A stretch of 64,000 nt of DNA, taken from assembly GCA_934569225.1 (NCBI GenBank), contig CAKTKC010000015.1:1-64000 (forward strand). The letters run 5' to 3'. Below are positions 42,383 through 51,107 of this stretch, piece after piece. The position numbers and the translations under genes were made by a program. Origin of the DNA: an uncultured Oscillospiraceae bacterium (GTDB lineage Bacteria; Bacillota; Clostridia; Oscillospirales; Oscillospiraceae). The notes below the pieces were generated by a model. That model searched no databases. It had not been told where the DNA came from and saw only the letters and a program-made list of their open reading frames with translations. How positions within the stretch are numbered: the stretch's first letter is position 1; every line of letters begins with the position of its first letter.

Positions 42383-44269
42383 ATGAAACGATGGTATCCC
42401 GCGCTGATCCTGCTGTGCCTGCTGCTGGCGGGCTGCTCCGGGAAGGGGGAGGAGACGACGTTCCCCACCCAGACGGAGGCCGTTCCCGTGGAAGCGGCGC
42501 CCCCCGCCGGGCTGCATGACCCGGACGACCCCCTGGAAGTGCGCTACGGCGACGCGCTGCGGGCGTATCCCCTGAGCATTCCGGATGTGGCCGGGCTGAA
42601 AGCCATGGGCAGCGACCTGCTGGTTTTCTCCGACACCCAGGTCAGCACCGTTATCACCCGGCTTTCCGGGGAGGAACTGTACATAGCGGCCACCGTCCAG
42701 CTGGATTTTGGCCTATCCCCGGACGACCCGTCCCTACAGGTCACGGAAAGCGGCCTGAGCTATTTTGACCCGGTGAACCGGCAGACGGTGGTGCTGGACG
42801 CTTCTTTGCGGGAGATCACCCACATTCCCGCGCCGGAGGACTTAGAGGGAACGCCCCTGCTGTCCTGCGACCGGGAGACATTGTACTACTGCACCAAAGC
42901 GGGCGTCCGTGCCTGGAATCTGGAAACGGGCATCCGCCGGGTCATCAAGGAGGCAAGGTTCGCTCAGCAGAGCGTGACGGGGCTGCACCTGAACGACACC
43001 GTTCTGCAATGCCGGGCGGCGGACAGCGAGGGCAATGCCAGTACGCTGCTGCTCTCCACGGAAAACGGGCGGATACTGTATGAAGGGGCGCAGGAACTGA
43101 CGATGCAGTCCCGGGGCGACAGCTATTTTATCTCCTTCCCCACAGGCTGCACCCGTGCGCTGCTGTTCGGACAGGCAGGGGAGGAAGCCCCTCTGGCGCT
43201 GACTCCGGCGGAGCTGAGCGGGGAGGACTTCTTCCTGGAGACCTTCGCCGACGCGGTGACGGCAAGCGTTGCGTCGGATACGGAAATCAAGCTGGACTAT
43301 TACGATCTGGAGACCGGACGCCGCCGCTGCTCTGCGACCCTCCCGTTCTTCGGCCTGCCCTTGACGGTGGAGGAGACCGCCGACGGCTGGGTTTATTTCC
43401 TCCTTTACAATAACGACGGCCGGCCGGTCATTTACCGCTGGGACACGACTTCGCCGGAATTCGTCGTTTCCGACACCGAAATCTATACTGGCCCTTACTA
43501 TTCCAGCCAGGAGCCGGACTATCACGGGCTGGTGTGGTGCGAATATTACGCGAGAACCATCGGCGATACCTACGGGGTTGAGGTGCTGCTGTGGGAGGAC
43601 GCCGACCTGGTGCAGCCCTGGGACTACAATTTTGAAGTCGAATATCTGGTGCCCGTCTTCAAGCGGGAGCTGGACTGGCTGAACGAGCGCCTTGCCAATT
43701 TCCCGGAGGGGATGCTGGAAGCAGCAGTCTCCCATTTTTCCTCCCTGAAAATCTGCCTGGTGCGGGAGATCACTGGCAGCGCCGAATCCGGCAGCCTGAG
43801 CAGTGCGAACGGCATTCAGTTCATGAACGGAACGGACGCCTACATCGTTCTGGCGGCGGGGGATACCTCGGAAAAGGCGCTGTACCACGAGCTGTACCAC
43901 GTGATGGAGACCCACATCCTGGGCAACAGTATCGCCCTCGACCAGTGGGCAAAGCTGAATCCTGTGGGCTTCGAGTACGACTACGACTACCTCGCCAACG
44001 CCCAGCGGGACGGCAGCGAGTTTTTGCAGCCGGACACCCGCAGCTTCGTGGACACCTACTCCATGAGCTACCCCAAGGAAGACCGGGCGCGGATCTTTGA
44101 GTATGCCATGACGGCGGGGAACGAGTCGCTGTTTGCGGCTTCGCCCCTGCAATACAAGCTGAAAATGCTGTGTCAGGGGATACGGGAGGCCTTTGGCCTG
44201 AAAAAATCCGCGGAAAACTTCCCCTGGGAACAGTACCTGAACCAACCCATGGCGTATACGGGAAAATAA
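42383..44269 (+). CDS. Lipoprotein with C-terminal HExxH motif
   Basis: A 628-residue predicted surface lipoprotein. The signal ends in LLLAGC near residue 18. Residues 50-400 contain repeated beta-strand patterns (for example YYDLETGRRRCSATL) typical of a propeller-like region. The last third holds KALYHELYHVMETHIL near residue 500, a HExxH zinc-peptidase motif, followed by an acidic Tyr-Asp region that could provide the third ligand. It may be a membrane-bound metallopeptidase. No named family is recognised. The gene starts right after the small acidic protein and ends at a terminator. Confidence 0.75.
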   Translation: MKRWYPALILLCLLLAGCSGKGEETTFPTQTEAVPVEAAPPAGLHDPDDPLEVRYGDALRAYPLSIPDVAGLKAMGSDLLVFSDTQVSTVITRLSGEELYIAATVQLDFGLSPDDPSLQVTESGLSYFDPVNRQTVVLDASLREITHIPAPEDLEGTPLLSCDRETLYYCTKAGVRAWNLETGIRRVIKEARFAQQSVTGLHLNDTVLQCRAADSEGNASTLLLSTENGRILYEGAQELTMQSRGDSYFISFPTGCTRALLFGQAGEEAPLALTPAELSGEDFFLETFADAVTASVASDTEIKLDYYDLETGRRRCSATLPFFGLPLTVEETADGWVYFLLYNNDGRPVIYRWDTTSPEFVVSDTEIYTGPYYSSQEPDYHGLVWCEYYARTIGDTYGVEVLLWEDADLVQPWDYNFEVEYLVPVFKRELDWLNERLANFPEGMLEAAVSHFSSLKICLVREITGSAESGSLSSANGIQFMNGTDAYIVLAAGDTSEKALYHELYHVMETHILGNSIALDQWAKLNPVGFEYDYDYLANAQRDGSEFLQPDTRSFVDTYSMSYPKEDRARIFEYAMTAGNESLFAASPLQYKLKMLCQGIREAFGLKKSAENFPWEQYLNQPMAYTGK

Positions 44270-44270
44270 C

Positions 44271-44318
44271 AAAAGCGCTGTCATCCGGAACCGTTGGTTC
44301 CAGGTGACAGCGCTTTTT
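44271..44318 (+). terminator. Terminator of the lipoprotein operon
   Basis: AAAAGCGCTGTCA and TGACAGCGCTTTTT form a long stem; a T run follows on both strands. Confidence 0.85.
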
Positions 44319-44353
44319 CAATTTGCTGCTATGTAATTCTGACGGTAAAGGGG

Positions 44354-44767
44354 TCAGTCCTCGGGGAACAGCTTTTCCCGGCAGTAGCGGATGATGGCCT
44401 TTCGGGTGATCAGGCCGATGAACGCGTCCTTGTCGTCCACCACGGGAACAAAGTTCTGGTTGGACGCCCGCTCCACCAGCTCGTGCATGGAGGTGGTGAC
44501 CCGGACGGGAACGTTATCCTTCCGGCGGGCGATCTCCATGACCCGGCGGGCTTCGGCCTGACGCATATCCATGTAGCACATGTTCTTCATGGCCCACAGT
44601 AGGTCGCCCTCTGTCAGGGTTCCACGGTATTCGCCCCGGTGGTTGAGAATGGGAATCGCGGCGTAGCCTGCGGATTCCATCTTTTCCAGTGCCTGCCGGA
44701 TGGTATAGTCATCGTACAAATATGCACACATCGCCTTTGGTGTCAGAAAAAAAAGAATATTATTCAT
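44354..44767 (-). CDS. Two-CBS-domain protein
   Basis: A 137-residue protein that consists of a pair of CBS domains (CAYLYDDYTIRQALEKMESAGYAAIPILN and VRVTTSMHELVERASNQNFVPVVDDKDAFIGLITR). Such stand-alone Bateman modules bind adenine nucleotides and act as sensors. No catalytic domain is attached. It has its own promoter with an extended -10 on the minus strand (TGCTATAAT near 44824-44832). Confidence 0.92.
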   Translation of the reverse strand: MNNILFFLTPKAMCAYLYDDYTIRQALEKMESAGYAAIPILNHRGEYRGTLTEGDLLWAMKNMCYMDMRQAEARRVMEIARRKDNVPVRVTTSMHELVERASNQNFVPVVDDKDAFIGLITRKAIIRYCREKLFPED

Positions 44768-44921
44768 GGGGTTCTCCTTTTCGGCGCGGCTGATTGGGAG
44801 GATGCCTTACTGCCGCCTTATACATTATAGCATAAACGAAACGGAAAAGTATGAAATTTTCTTGTTAATTTGCAACCGGCCATCCAAAAAATCACGACGG
44901 TTTTTGTGCGGAATGACGGTT

Positions 44922-46184
44922 CTATTTTCCAAAGTGGAAATCCGAGAAATCGAAGGTCGCGAAATAGTCCTCCGGCGTCTCGGCGCGGCGGATGAGCTGG
45001 AAGCTTCCGTCCTTCTTCAGCAGAACCTCCGCGGAACGGAGCTTGCCGTTATAATTGTAGCCCATGGAGAAGCCGTGAGCGCCGGTGTCGTGGATGGCTA
45101 CAATGTCGCCGATCTGGATTTCCGGCAGGCTCCGCTCGATGGCGAATTTGTCGTTGTTCTCGCACAGACCGCCGGTGACGTCGTAGACGTGATCCAGGAG
45201 CGCGTCCTCCTTGCCCAGCACCGTGATGTGGTGGTAAGCGCCATACATGGCCGGGCGCATCAGATTGGCGGCGCAGGCGTCCAGACCCACGTATTCCCGG
45301 TAGATGTGCTTTTCGTGGATGACGGTGGAGATCAGGTGGCCGTAGGGAGCAAGCATGAACCGGCCAAGCTCGGTGAAAATGGCGACGTCGCCCATGTCGT
45401 TGGGGGTCAGGATCTCCTCATATTTCACCCGCACGCCCTCACCGATGACGCCGATGTCGCATCTGGGCTGCTCGGGGCGGTAGTCCACGCCGATGCCGCC
45501 GGACAGGTCGATGAAGGAAATGTGGGCGCCGGTGGCGTTGCGCAGCCGCACCGCCAGACGGAACAGCTGCCCGGCCAGGGCGGGATAATATTCATTGGTG
45601 GTTGTGTTGGAGGCAAGGAAGGCATGAACGCCGAAGTGCTTCGTGCCCAGCTTCATCAGCCGGGTGATGGCCCCTGCCATCTGGTCTTCGGTCATGCCGT
45701 ATTTGGCATCCCGGGGCATGTCCATGATGGTGTTGCCCAGAGAGAAGGAGCCGCCCGGATTGTAGCGCAGGCATACCGTCTCGGGAACCGGCCCCATGGA
45801 CGCCAGAAAATCCACATAGGTGGCATCGTCCAGATTGATGTACACGCCCATCTCCCGCGCCTTGCGCATATCCAGCGCCGGCGTATCGTTGGAGGAAAAG
45901 ATCACGTCATGTCCCGTGATGCCCACGGCCTCGGACAGCAGCAGCTCCGTATAGGTGGCGCAGTCGCAGCCACAGCCCTCCTCGTAGAGGATTTTCAGCA
46001 GGAAGGGGTTGGGGGTGGCCTTGACGGCAAAATACTCCCGGAATCCGGGATTCCAGGAGAACGCCGCCTTCAGTAACCGGGCGTTGGCGCGGATGCCGGC
46101 CTCGTCGTAAACGTAAAAGGGGGTGGGTATCTGCTCGCGAATCTCCTTTGCTTTTTCCAGAGTCAAAAACGGTATCTTTTTCAT
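44922..46184 (-). CDS. Diaminopimelate decarboxylase family enzyme
   Basis: A 420-residue PLP enzyme of fold type III. The N-terminus has TPFYVYDEAGIRANARLL and the PLP-Lys in EYFAVKATPNP; the barrel shows HVIFSSNDTP and the phosphate loop IDLSGGIGVDYRPEQP; the C-terminal beta domain has GGLCENNDKFA and DIVAIHDTGAHGFSMGYNYNG with the Cys and Tyr/Asp ligands. Diaminopimelate decarboxylase makes lysine; close relatives act on other diamino acids. The start at 46184 follows AGAGGG. An unusual hairpin lies in its leader. Confidence 0.85.
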   Translation of the reverse strand: MKKIPFLTLEKAKEIREQIPTPFYVYDEAGIRANARLLKAAFSWNPGFREYFAVKATPNPFLLKILYEEGCGCDCATYTELLLSEAVGITGHDVIFSSNDTPALDMRKAREMGVYINLDDATYVDFLASMGPVPETVCLRYNPGGSFSLGNTIMDMPRDAKYGMTEDQMAGAITRLMKLGTKHFGVHAFLASNTTTNEYYPALAGQLFRLAVRLRNATGAHISFIDLSGGIGVDYRPEQPRCDIGVIGEGVRVKYEEILTPNDMGDVAIFTELGRFMLAPYGHLISTVIHEKHIYREYVGLDACAANLMRPAMYGAYHHITVLGKEDALLDHVYDVTGGLCENNDKFAIERSLPEIQIGDIVAIHDTGAHGFSMGYNYNGKLRSAEVLLKKDGSFQLIRRAETPEDYFATFDFSDFHFGK

Positions 46185-46204
46185 AGCTTGAACCCTCTCT
46201 ATTC

Positions 46205-46272
46205 TATGCAAAAAACGGCGTACTTTACGCCGTGACTAGGAGAATTGTATTGTATAGGAGGACATTTGTCAA
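46205..46272 (-). promoter_or_regulatory. Promoter and leader hairpin of the decarboxylase gene
   Basis: On the minus strand TTGACA (46267-46272), 17 base spacer and TACAAT (46244-46249). The stem ACGGCGTA with its complement and a run of T (46209-46233) begins within about 5 bases of the expected transcript start, so it is either a 5' stabilising hairpin or a very early attenuator. Confidence 0.65.
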
Positions 46273-46402
46273 CCCCGTATCTACCTCTCGCCCCGGTAGA
46301 AACCGAATTTCTCCGCCGGGGAGAGAACTCAACAAAATGGCGGTTTCTTTTTTGTGAAAAATGTGCTATACTCCCCCCATCTTCACAAAGGAAGGGTTCA
46401 CT

Positions 46403-47074
46403 ATGAAACGAACGAAATTGTCCGACCGCCAGCTCCCGGATTACAGCCGGGGCGAGGAGATCATGAACATGGTCACCCACATCGTCGGCGGCGCCGTGGG
46501 CGTCGTGGCGCTGACGCTGTGCGTCATTTTCGCCGCCCTCCACGGAAATCCCTGGGGCGTTGTCACCTCCGCCATTTACGGCAGCGCCATGGTCACCATG
46601 TTCACCATTTCCAGCGTCTACCACGGCCTGAAGCCCACCCTGGGCAAGAAGGTGATGCAGGTGATCGACCACTGCACCATTTATTTCCTCATCGCGGGAA
46701 CCTACACCGTGATTTTGCTGTCGGCCATCCGTCCGGAGAATCCCGTCCTTGCGTGGGTGCTGTTCGGCTTTGAGTGGGGCATGGTGGCGCTGGCTACGAC
46801 CCTGACGGCCATTGACCTGAAGAAATACCGGGTCTTTTCCATGATCTGCTATATCGGCATGGGCTGGGCGATCATTTTCTTTGCAAAGCAGGCAATGCAG
46901 GCGCTGACCTTCCCGGGCTTTCTGCTTCTGCTGCTGGGCGGCATTGCCTATACGGTCGGCTCCGTTCTGTATGGATTGGGCAAGCGCAAAAAGTGGATGC
47001 ACTCCGTATTTCACATTTTCGTCGTTTTGGGGGCGCTGCTCCAGTTCTTCTGCGTGTTGTTTTATGCAATTTGA
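46403..47074 (+). CDS. Hemolysin III family membrane protein
   Basis: A 223-residue protein with seven hydrophobic segments of the HlyIII/PAQR class. Family motifs include EEIMNMVTHIVGGAVG at residues 18-33, SSVYHGLKPTLGK and DHCTIYFLIAGTYTV, and the C-terminal HSVFHIFVVLGA, with the three conserved His (His75, His90 region and His210 region). Role unclear in bacteria. The ATG at 46403 follows AAGGAAGG. Confidence 0.92.
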   Translation: MKRTKLSDRQLPDYSRGEEIMNMVTHIVGGAVGVVALTLCVIFAALHGNPWGVVTSAIYGSAMVTMFTISSVYHGLKPTLGKKVMQVIDHCTIYFLIAGTYTVILLSAIRPENPVLAWVLFGFEWGMVALATTLTAIDLKKYRVFSMICYIGMGWAIIFFAKQAMQALTFPGFLLLLLGGIAYTVGSVLYGLGKRKKWMHSVFHIFVVLGALLQFFCVLFYAI

Positions 47075-47167
47075 CGAAAAAAATCAGGGTCACGCCACTC
47101 CCCGGAGAGGAAAAACCGCCATAAATTTGTTTAATGCAACGAAAATCTTTTTTCGCCATACTAAGGG

Positions 47168-47196
47168 TTGATTTGTTCACGGTTTAGACATATAAT
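47168..47196 (+). promoter_or_regulatory. Promoter of cstA
   Basis: TTGATT, 17 base spacer and TATAAT (47191-47196). Confidence 0.75.
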
Positions 47197-47253
47197 GATA
47201 CTCGCCAGGCGGTGATACGCCACCGCAGGGTAACTTAACTAAGGAGGAAATCT

Positions 47254-48705
47254 ATGGTTACTTTCATTCTCTGCATTGCGGCTCTGGTCATCGGCTACAT
47301 CTTCTACGGCAAGCGCGTAGACAAGATCTTTGGCTCCGACGATCGAGAGACGCCTGCTATCACGCTTAACGACGGCGTTGACTTCGTCCCGATGAAGGGT
47401 TGGAAAATCTTCCTGGTTCAGCTGCTGAACATCGCCGGTCTCGGCCCCATCTTCGGCGCTCTGAACGGTGCTCTGTTTGGACCTGTCGTCTATCTGTGGA
47501 TCGTCTTCGGTACCATCTTCGCCGGCGGCGTCCACGACTATATGTGCGGTATGCTGTCCATGCGGCACAAGGGCGCCAGCATCTCCGAGATTACCGGTAC
47601 TTATCTGGGCAAGGTCATGCTGCAGGTCATGCGCGTGTTCTCCGTCATCCTGCTGGTCATGGTCGGCGTCGTGTTCTCCAAGGGTCCCGCCGGTCTGCTG
47701 GCTCTGCTGACCCCTGAAAAGCTGGACGCTACCTTCTGGCTGTGGGTCATCATCATTTACTACTTCATCGCCACCTTTGTTCCCATCGACAAGGTCATCG
47801 GCAAGATCTACCCCATCTTCGGCATCTGCCTGATCATCATGGCCGTCGGTGTTGCGGGTGTTCTGCTGTTCGCCCATGAGTATCAGATGCCTGAGCTGTG
47901 GAACAACTTCAACAACCAGCATCCTCAGAACATCCACATCTGGCCGTTCATGTTCGTCACCGTGGCCTGCGGCGCCATCTCTGGCTTCCACGCCACCCAG
48001 TCTCCCATGATGGCTCGCTGCTGCACCTCTGAGAAGCAGGGTCACAAGGTGTTCTACGGCGCGATGGTCGCCGAGGGCATCATCGCCATGGTCTGGGCGG
48101 CTGCCGGTGTTTCCTTCTACGAGAACACCCAGGCTCTGCTGGAAGCCGGTGCCGGTGTGAACGCTGTTGTTTACGAGATCTGCACCACCACCATGGGCAA
48201 GATCGGCGGCGTCCTGGCTATGCTGGGCGTTATCGCCTGCCCCATCACCTCCGGTGATACCGCTTACCGCAGCGCCCGTCTGACTCTGGCCGACTGGTTC
48301 AAGATCGACCAGAAGGATTGGAAGAAGCGTCTGCTTCTGACCGTCCCCCTGCTGGGCGTCGGCGCCATCATCTGCCAGATTGACTACTCCGTGGTATGGC
48401 GTTACTTCTCCTGGTCCAACCAGACTCTGGCCATGATCGCTCTGTGGGCGGCTGCCATGTATCTGGCGCAGAACAAGCGCAACTATTGGATCTGCGCGGT
48501 TCCCGCCACCTTCATGACCGGTGTTTCCATCACCTACTTCTTCGCGGCCGGCGAGTGCCTCGGCCTGCTGTGGAAGCCTATGGGAATTGCCGAGAGCGTG
48601 TACTATCCCATCGCCGTTGTCGCCGGTATTATCGCCGCGGTCGGCTTCCTGGCGCTGTTCCTGAAGAAGAGCGCAAAGTACAAGACCAGCACTCTGGCAC
48701 AGTAA
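47254..48705 (+). CDS. cstA: CstA-like peptide/pyruvate transporter
   Basis: A 483-residue membrane protein of the CstA family with about 13 hydrophobic segments. Typical motifs are NDGVDFVPMKGWKIF, NIAGLGPIFGALNGALFGP, HDYMCGMLSMRHKGAS, ISGFHATQSPMMARC and CPITSGDTAYRSARLTLAD. CstA proteins take up peptides or pyruvate under carbon limitation. The sequence is the short Firmicutes form. AAGGAGG precedes the ATG. Codon use is biased toward frequently used codons, suggesting strong expression. Confidence 0.92.
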   Translation: MVTFILCIAALVIGYIFYGKRVDKIFGSDDRETPAITLNDGVDFVPMKGWKIFLVQLLNIAGLGPIFGALNGALFGPVVYLWIVFGTIFAGGVHDYMCGMLSMRHKGASISEITGTYLGKVMLQVMRVFSVILLVMVGVVFSKGPAGLLALLTPEKLDATFWLWVIIIYYFIATFVPIDKVIGKIYPIFGICLIIMAVGVAGVLLFAHEYQMPELWNNFNNQHPQNIHIWPFMFVTVACGAISGFHATQSPMMARCCTSEKQGHKVFYGAMVAEGIIAMVWAAAGVSFYENTQALLEAGAGVNAVVYEICTTTMGKIGGVLAMLGVIACPITSGDTAYRSARLTLADWFKIDQKDWKKRLLLTVPLLGVGAIICQIDYSVVWRYFSWSNQTLAMIALWAAAMYLAQNKRNYWICAVPATFMTGVSITYFFAAGECLGLLWKPMGIAESVYYPIAVVAGIIAAVGFLALFLKKSAKYKTSTLAQ

Positions 48706-48718
48706 TATATCATCTTAC

Positions 48719-48750
48719 GGCCTCCCGCTTTACGGCGGGAGGCCATTTCT
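48719..48750 (+). terminator. Terminator of cstA
   Basis: GGCCTCCCGC and GCGGGAGGCC around TTTAC, then T-rich bases. Confidence 0.8.
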
Positions 48751-48822
48751 CGTCTACGGTGCGTAGGTTGCGCGTTTGGAAATTCCGTGGTATGCTGGCG
48801 TCAGAAAAGGAGTTGATTCCTC

Positions 48823-49452
48823 ATGGAAACCTATATCACAGGCCCGGCAATCAAGCGCCTGCGGGAGGCGAGAGGACTGACGCAAGCGGAGCTGGGGGAG
48901 AAGATCGGCGTTGGCAGCAAGGCCGTCTCCAAATGGGAAAATGCCCGGGGACTGCCGGACGTGTCCCTGATTGAGCCGCTGGCGGAAGCCCTGGGCGTCT
49001 CCGTCATGGAGCTGATGAACGGGGAGAAAATCCGCAACCAGAATGTCAGCGCCAATATGCTGCGGACGAAAATCTGCGTCTGCCCCGTCTGCGGCAATAT
49101 CCTCTGGGGCACGGGCAGCGCCGTCATCAGCTGCTGCGGCGTCATGCTGCCGCCGCTGGAGGCCGAGGAAGCGGACGAAGACCACCGCCCTGATATTCAG
49201 CAGGTGGAGGACGAGCTGTTTGTCACCGTTGACCATCCCATGACGAAATCCCACTATATTTCCTTCCTCGCCTACGCCACCGCCGACCAGTTTCAGCTTA
49301 TCAAGCTCTACCCGGAGGGCAACGCACAGGCAAGGATTCGGCCCCGGGGGAGGGGAGTCCTCTATCTTTACTGCAACCATCACGGCCTGATGAAGTGGAA
49401 CCTGACGCCCCGCCGGGTGGAAAGAACGTCCAGAGACGCAGGCAGAATTTGA
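48823..49452 (+). CDS. HTH regulator fused to a desulfoferrodoxin-like domain
   Basis: A 209-residue protein. Residues 7-45 form an XRE helix-turn-helix (IKRLREARGLTQAELGEKIG and the SKWEN recognition helix). Residues 80-200 align with a full desulfoferrodoxin: Cys87, Cys90, Cys104 and Cys105 fit the rubredoxin-like centre, and His121, His138 (HPM), His144 (HY), Cys184 and His187 (CNHHG) fit the superoxide reductase iron site. The Lys that normally precedes the first His is Asp here. It probably senses superoxide or iron state and changes gene expression; superoxide reduction remains possible. The family link is by motif reading. Confidence 0.85.
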   Translation: METYITGPAIKRLREARGLTQAELGEKIGVGSKAVSKWENARGLPDVSLIEPLAEALGVSVMELMNGEKIRNQNVSANMLRTKICVCPVCGNILWGTGSAVISCCGVMLPPLEAEEADEDHRPDIQQVEDELFVTVDHPMTKSHYISFLAYATADQFQLIKLYPEGNAQARIRPRGRGVLYLYCNHHGLMKWNLTPRRVERTSRDAGRI

Positions 49453-49462
49453 AAAATCCGCA

Positions 49463-49499
49463 AAATAAACGGCGCCATCCGGCGCCGTTTATTTTGTAA
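49463..49499. terminator. Two-way terminator
   Basis: AAATAAACGGCGCC and its complement around a short loop, T-rich on both strands; it lies between convergent genes. Confidence 0.85.
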
Positions 49500-49517
49500 A
49501 AAATTTCAGGAAAAGAC

Positions 49518-50936
49518 TCAATATTTCCGGGACAGCATGGACTCGGCTTCCTCCCGGGTGATCTCCCCGGCGTTGCACCGCGCCATAATCTGCACATCCT
49601 TGTCGTTGAGCTTGTAGCCTAAGTAGAAGAACGTGGAAATGATCATGCCAATGACAGGCACCAGGGCGTACACGATCCACAGTCCCTCCAGCGCCCCTGC
49701 GCTCTGCTGGATGTTCAGCGCCTTCAGCGTTTCGAAGCTATCCGCCTCCACGGAAATCCAGTGGAAGCAGCCCAGCAGCGCCAAAGCCAGAGAGGACGAG
49801 ACCGCGGCGGTGATCTTTACGGAGAAGGTCTGGATGGCGAAGGTAATGCCCTTGGCGCTGATGCCGGATTTGTACTGGCCGTACTCGGCGCAGTCCGGGG
49901 TGAACATGAAGGCAAGAATGCCCACGATGCTCATGGGAACGGTGCGGATGCAGGTCAGCGTCAGGAACAGCGCCCGGTTTTCGTAGCCTACGAAGAAAAT
50001 TGCCAGACCCAAAATGATGTTGACGATGTTGCACCAAAAAAGCGTTTTAAATTTATCCAGCTTTTTCAGAATGGTGGGCATGAGCATGGCAGCAAAAACA
50101 CCCGGCACCATGTTCAGCAGGTTCAGCACGATGGAGTAAAGGGAGTTGCCGAACAGATAGAAGGAGACGAACAGCGTCACGGCGGCGGAGGTTTTCAGCG
50201 CGTCGGTGGCGCAGTAGCCGCCGTAGTAGGTCAGCAGGTACTTGTTCTTCCCCAGATAGGAGAACATCTGCTTGGGGGAAAAGTTTTCGTCCTCCTCTTC
50301 GGGCTTATAGTTGCGCTCCTTGCAGTTGAGAGACAACGGCACCATGGTCAGGGCGCTGAAAATGGACAGCGTCGCAATGGCCAGACTGGCGCTCATGCCC
50401 ACGTTTTCGCTGATGAGGATGGGCAGCACCACGCCGTAGATCAGCACGCCCGCCCCGGAGAACACACGATTGACGGAGAGCAGGGTGTTCCGCTCCGGCA
50501 GATTGTCGGTCATGGTGTTCAGCATGGCGTAGGCGGGGATGTCGGTCAAGGTGTACACGGTGTCCCACAGCACGTAGGCCACGCCGAACCAGATAAGTTT
50601 CCCAGTCTCCCCCAGCGCCGAGGGAATGGAGAACAGAATGATGGTCACAATGGGGATCAGCGCGGTGGAGATCCGCAGCCAGGGCAGACTTTTCTGCCCG
50701 TTCTTGAATTTGACCTTGTCGAAGATGAAGCCGAAAATGGGGTCATTCACGGCGTCCCAGATTTTGACGATCAGCAGCACAATGGCGACTTTGGCAAGGT
50801 TCACGCCCTGCATGGCAAGGTAAGTGGAAATAAAAGCCGCCGTGATGTTGTAGTAAATGTTCTGTCCGATGAAGTATGTCCAGTAGCTCAGACGCTCCTT
50901 GAAGGTGGTCATATACCCCGGATGTTTGTCTGCCAT
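49518..50936 (-). CDS. GPH-type sugar transporter (MFS_2)
   Basis: A 472-residue membrane protein of the glycoside-pentoside-hexuronide cation symporter group, with about 12 hydrophobic segments. The first loop has KIWDAVNDPIFGFIFDKVKFKNGQ, the hallmark DP motif; the second half has MFTPDCAEYGQYKSGISAKG. These transporters import sugars with Na or H. Substrate unknown; no sugar enzyme stands beside it. GAGGGG precedes the ATG. Confidence 0.9.
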   Translation of the reverse strand: MADKHPGYMTTFKERLSYWTYFIGQNIYYNITAAFISTYLAMQGVNLAKVAIVLLIVKIWDAVNDPIFGFIFDKVKFKNGQKSLPWLRISTALIPIVTIILFSIPSALGETGKLIWFGVAYVLWDTVYTLTDIPAYAMLNTMTDNLPERNTLLSVNRVFSGAGVLIYGVVLPILISENVGMSASLAIATLSIFSALTMVPLSLNCKERNYKPEEEDENFSPKQMFSYLGKNKYLLTYYGGYCATDALKTSAAVTLFVSFYLFGNSLYSIVLNLLNMVPGVFAAMLMPTILKKLDKFKTLFWCNIVNIILGLAIFFVGYENRALFLTLTCIRTVPMSIVGILAFMFTPDCAEYGQYKSGISAKGITFAIQTFSVKITAAVSSSLALALLGCFHWISVEADSFETLKALNIQQSAGALEGLWIVYALVPVIGMIISTFFYLGYKLNDKDVQIMARCNAGEITREEAESMLSRKY

Positions 50937-51011
50937 GGCGATCCGCCCCTCTCTTTACAATAGATTTATTCTATCATCGCAGAAAAAGGAAGTCAATCGG
51001 CGGAGAAATCT

Positions 51012-51040
51012 TTGACATTTTGAACGGAATTTGGTAGTAT
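51012..51040 (+). promoter_or_regulatory. Promoter of the rRNA methylase operon
   Basis: TTGACA, 17 base spacer and TAGTAT (51035-51040). Confidence 0.7.
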
Positions 51041-51107
51041 AGGAAGGAAAAAAGCGCCCCGTTTTTTGGCAGATTGTCATGGGGTGGAGGATAAGGAAAG
51101 AAACGCT

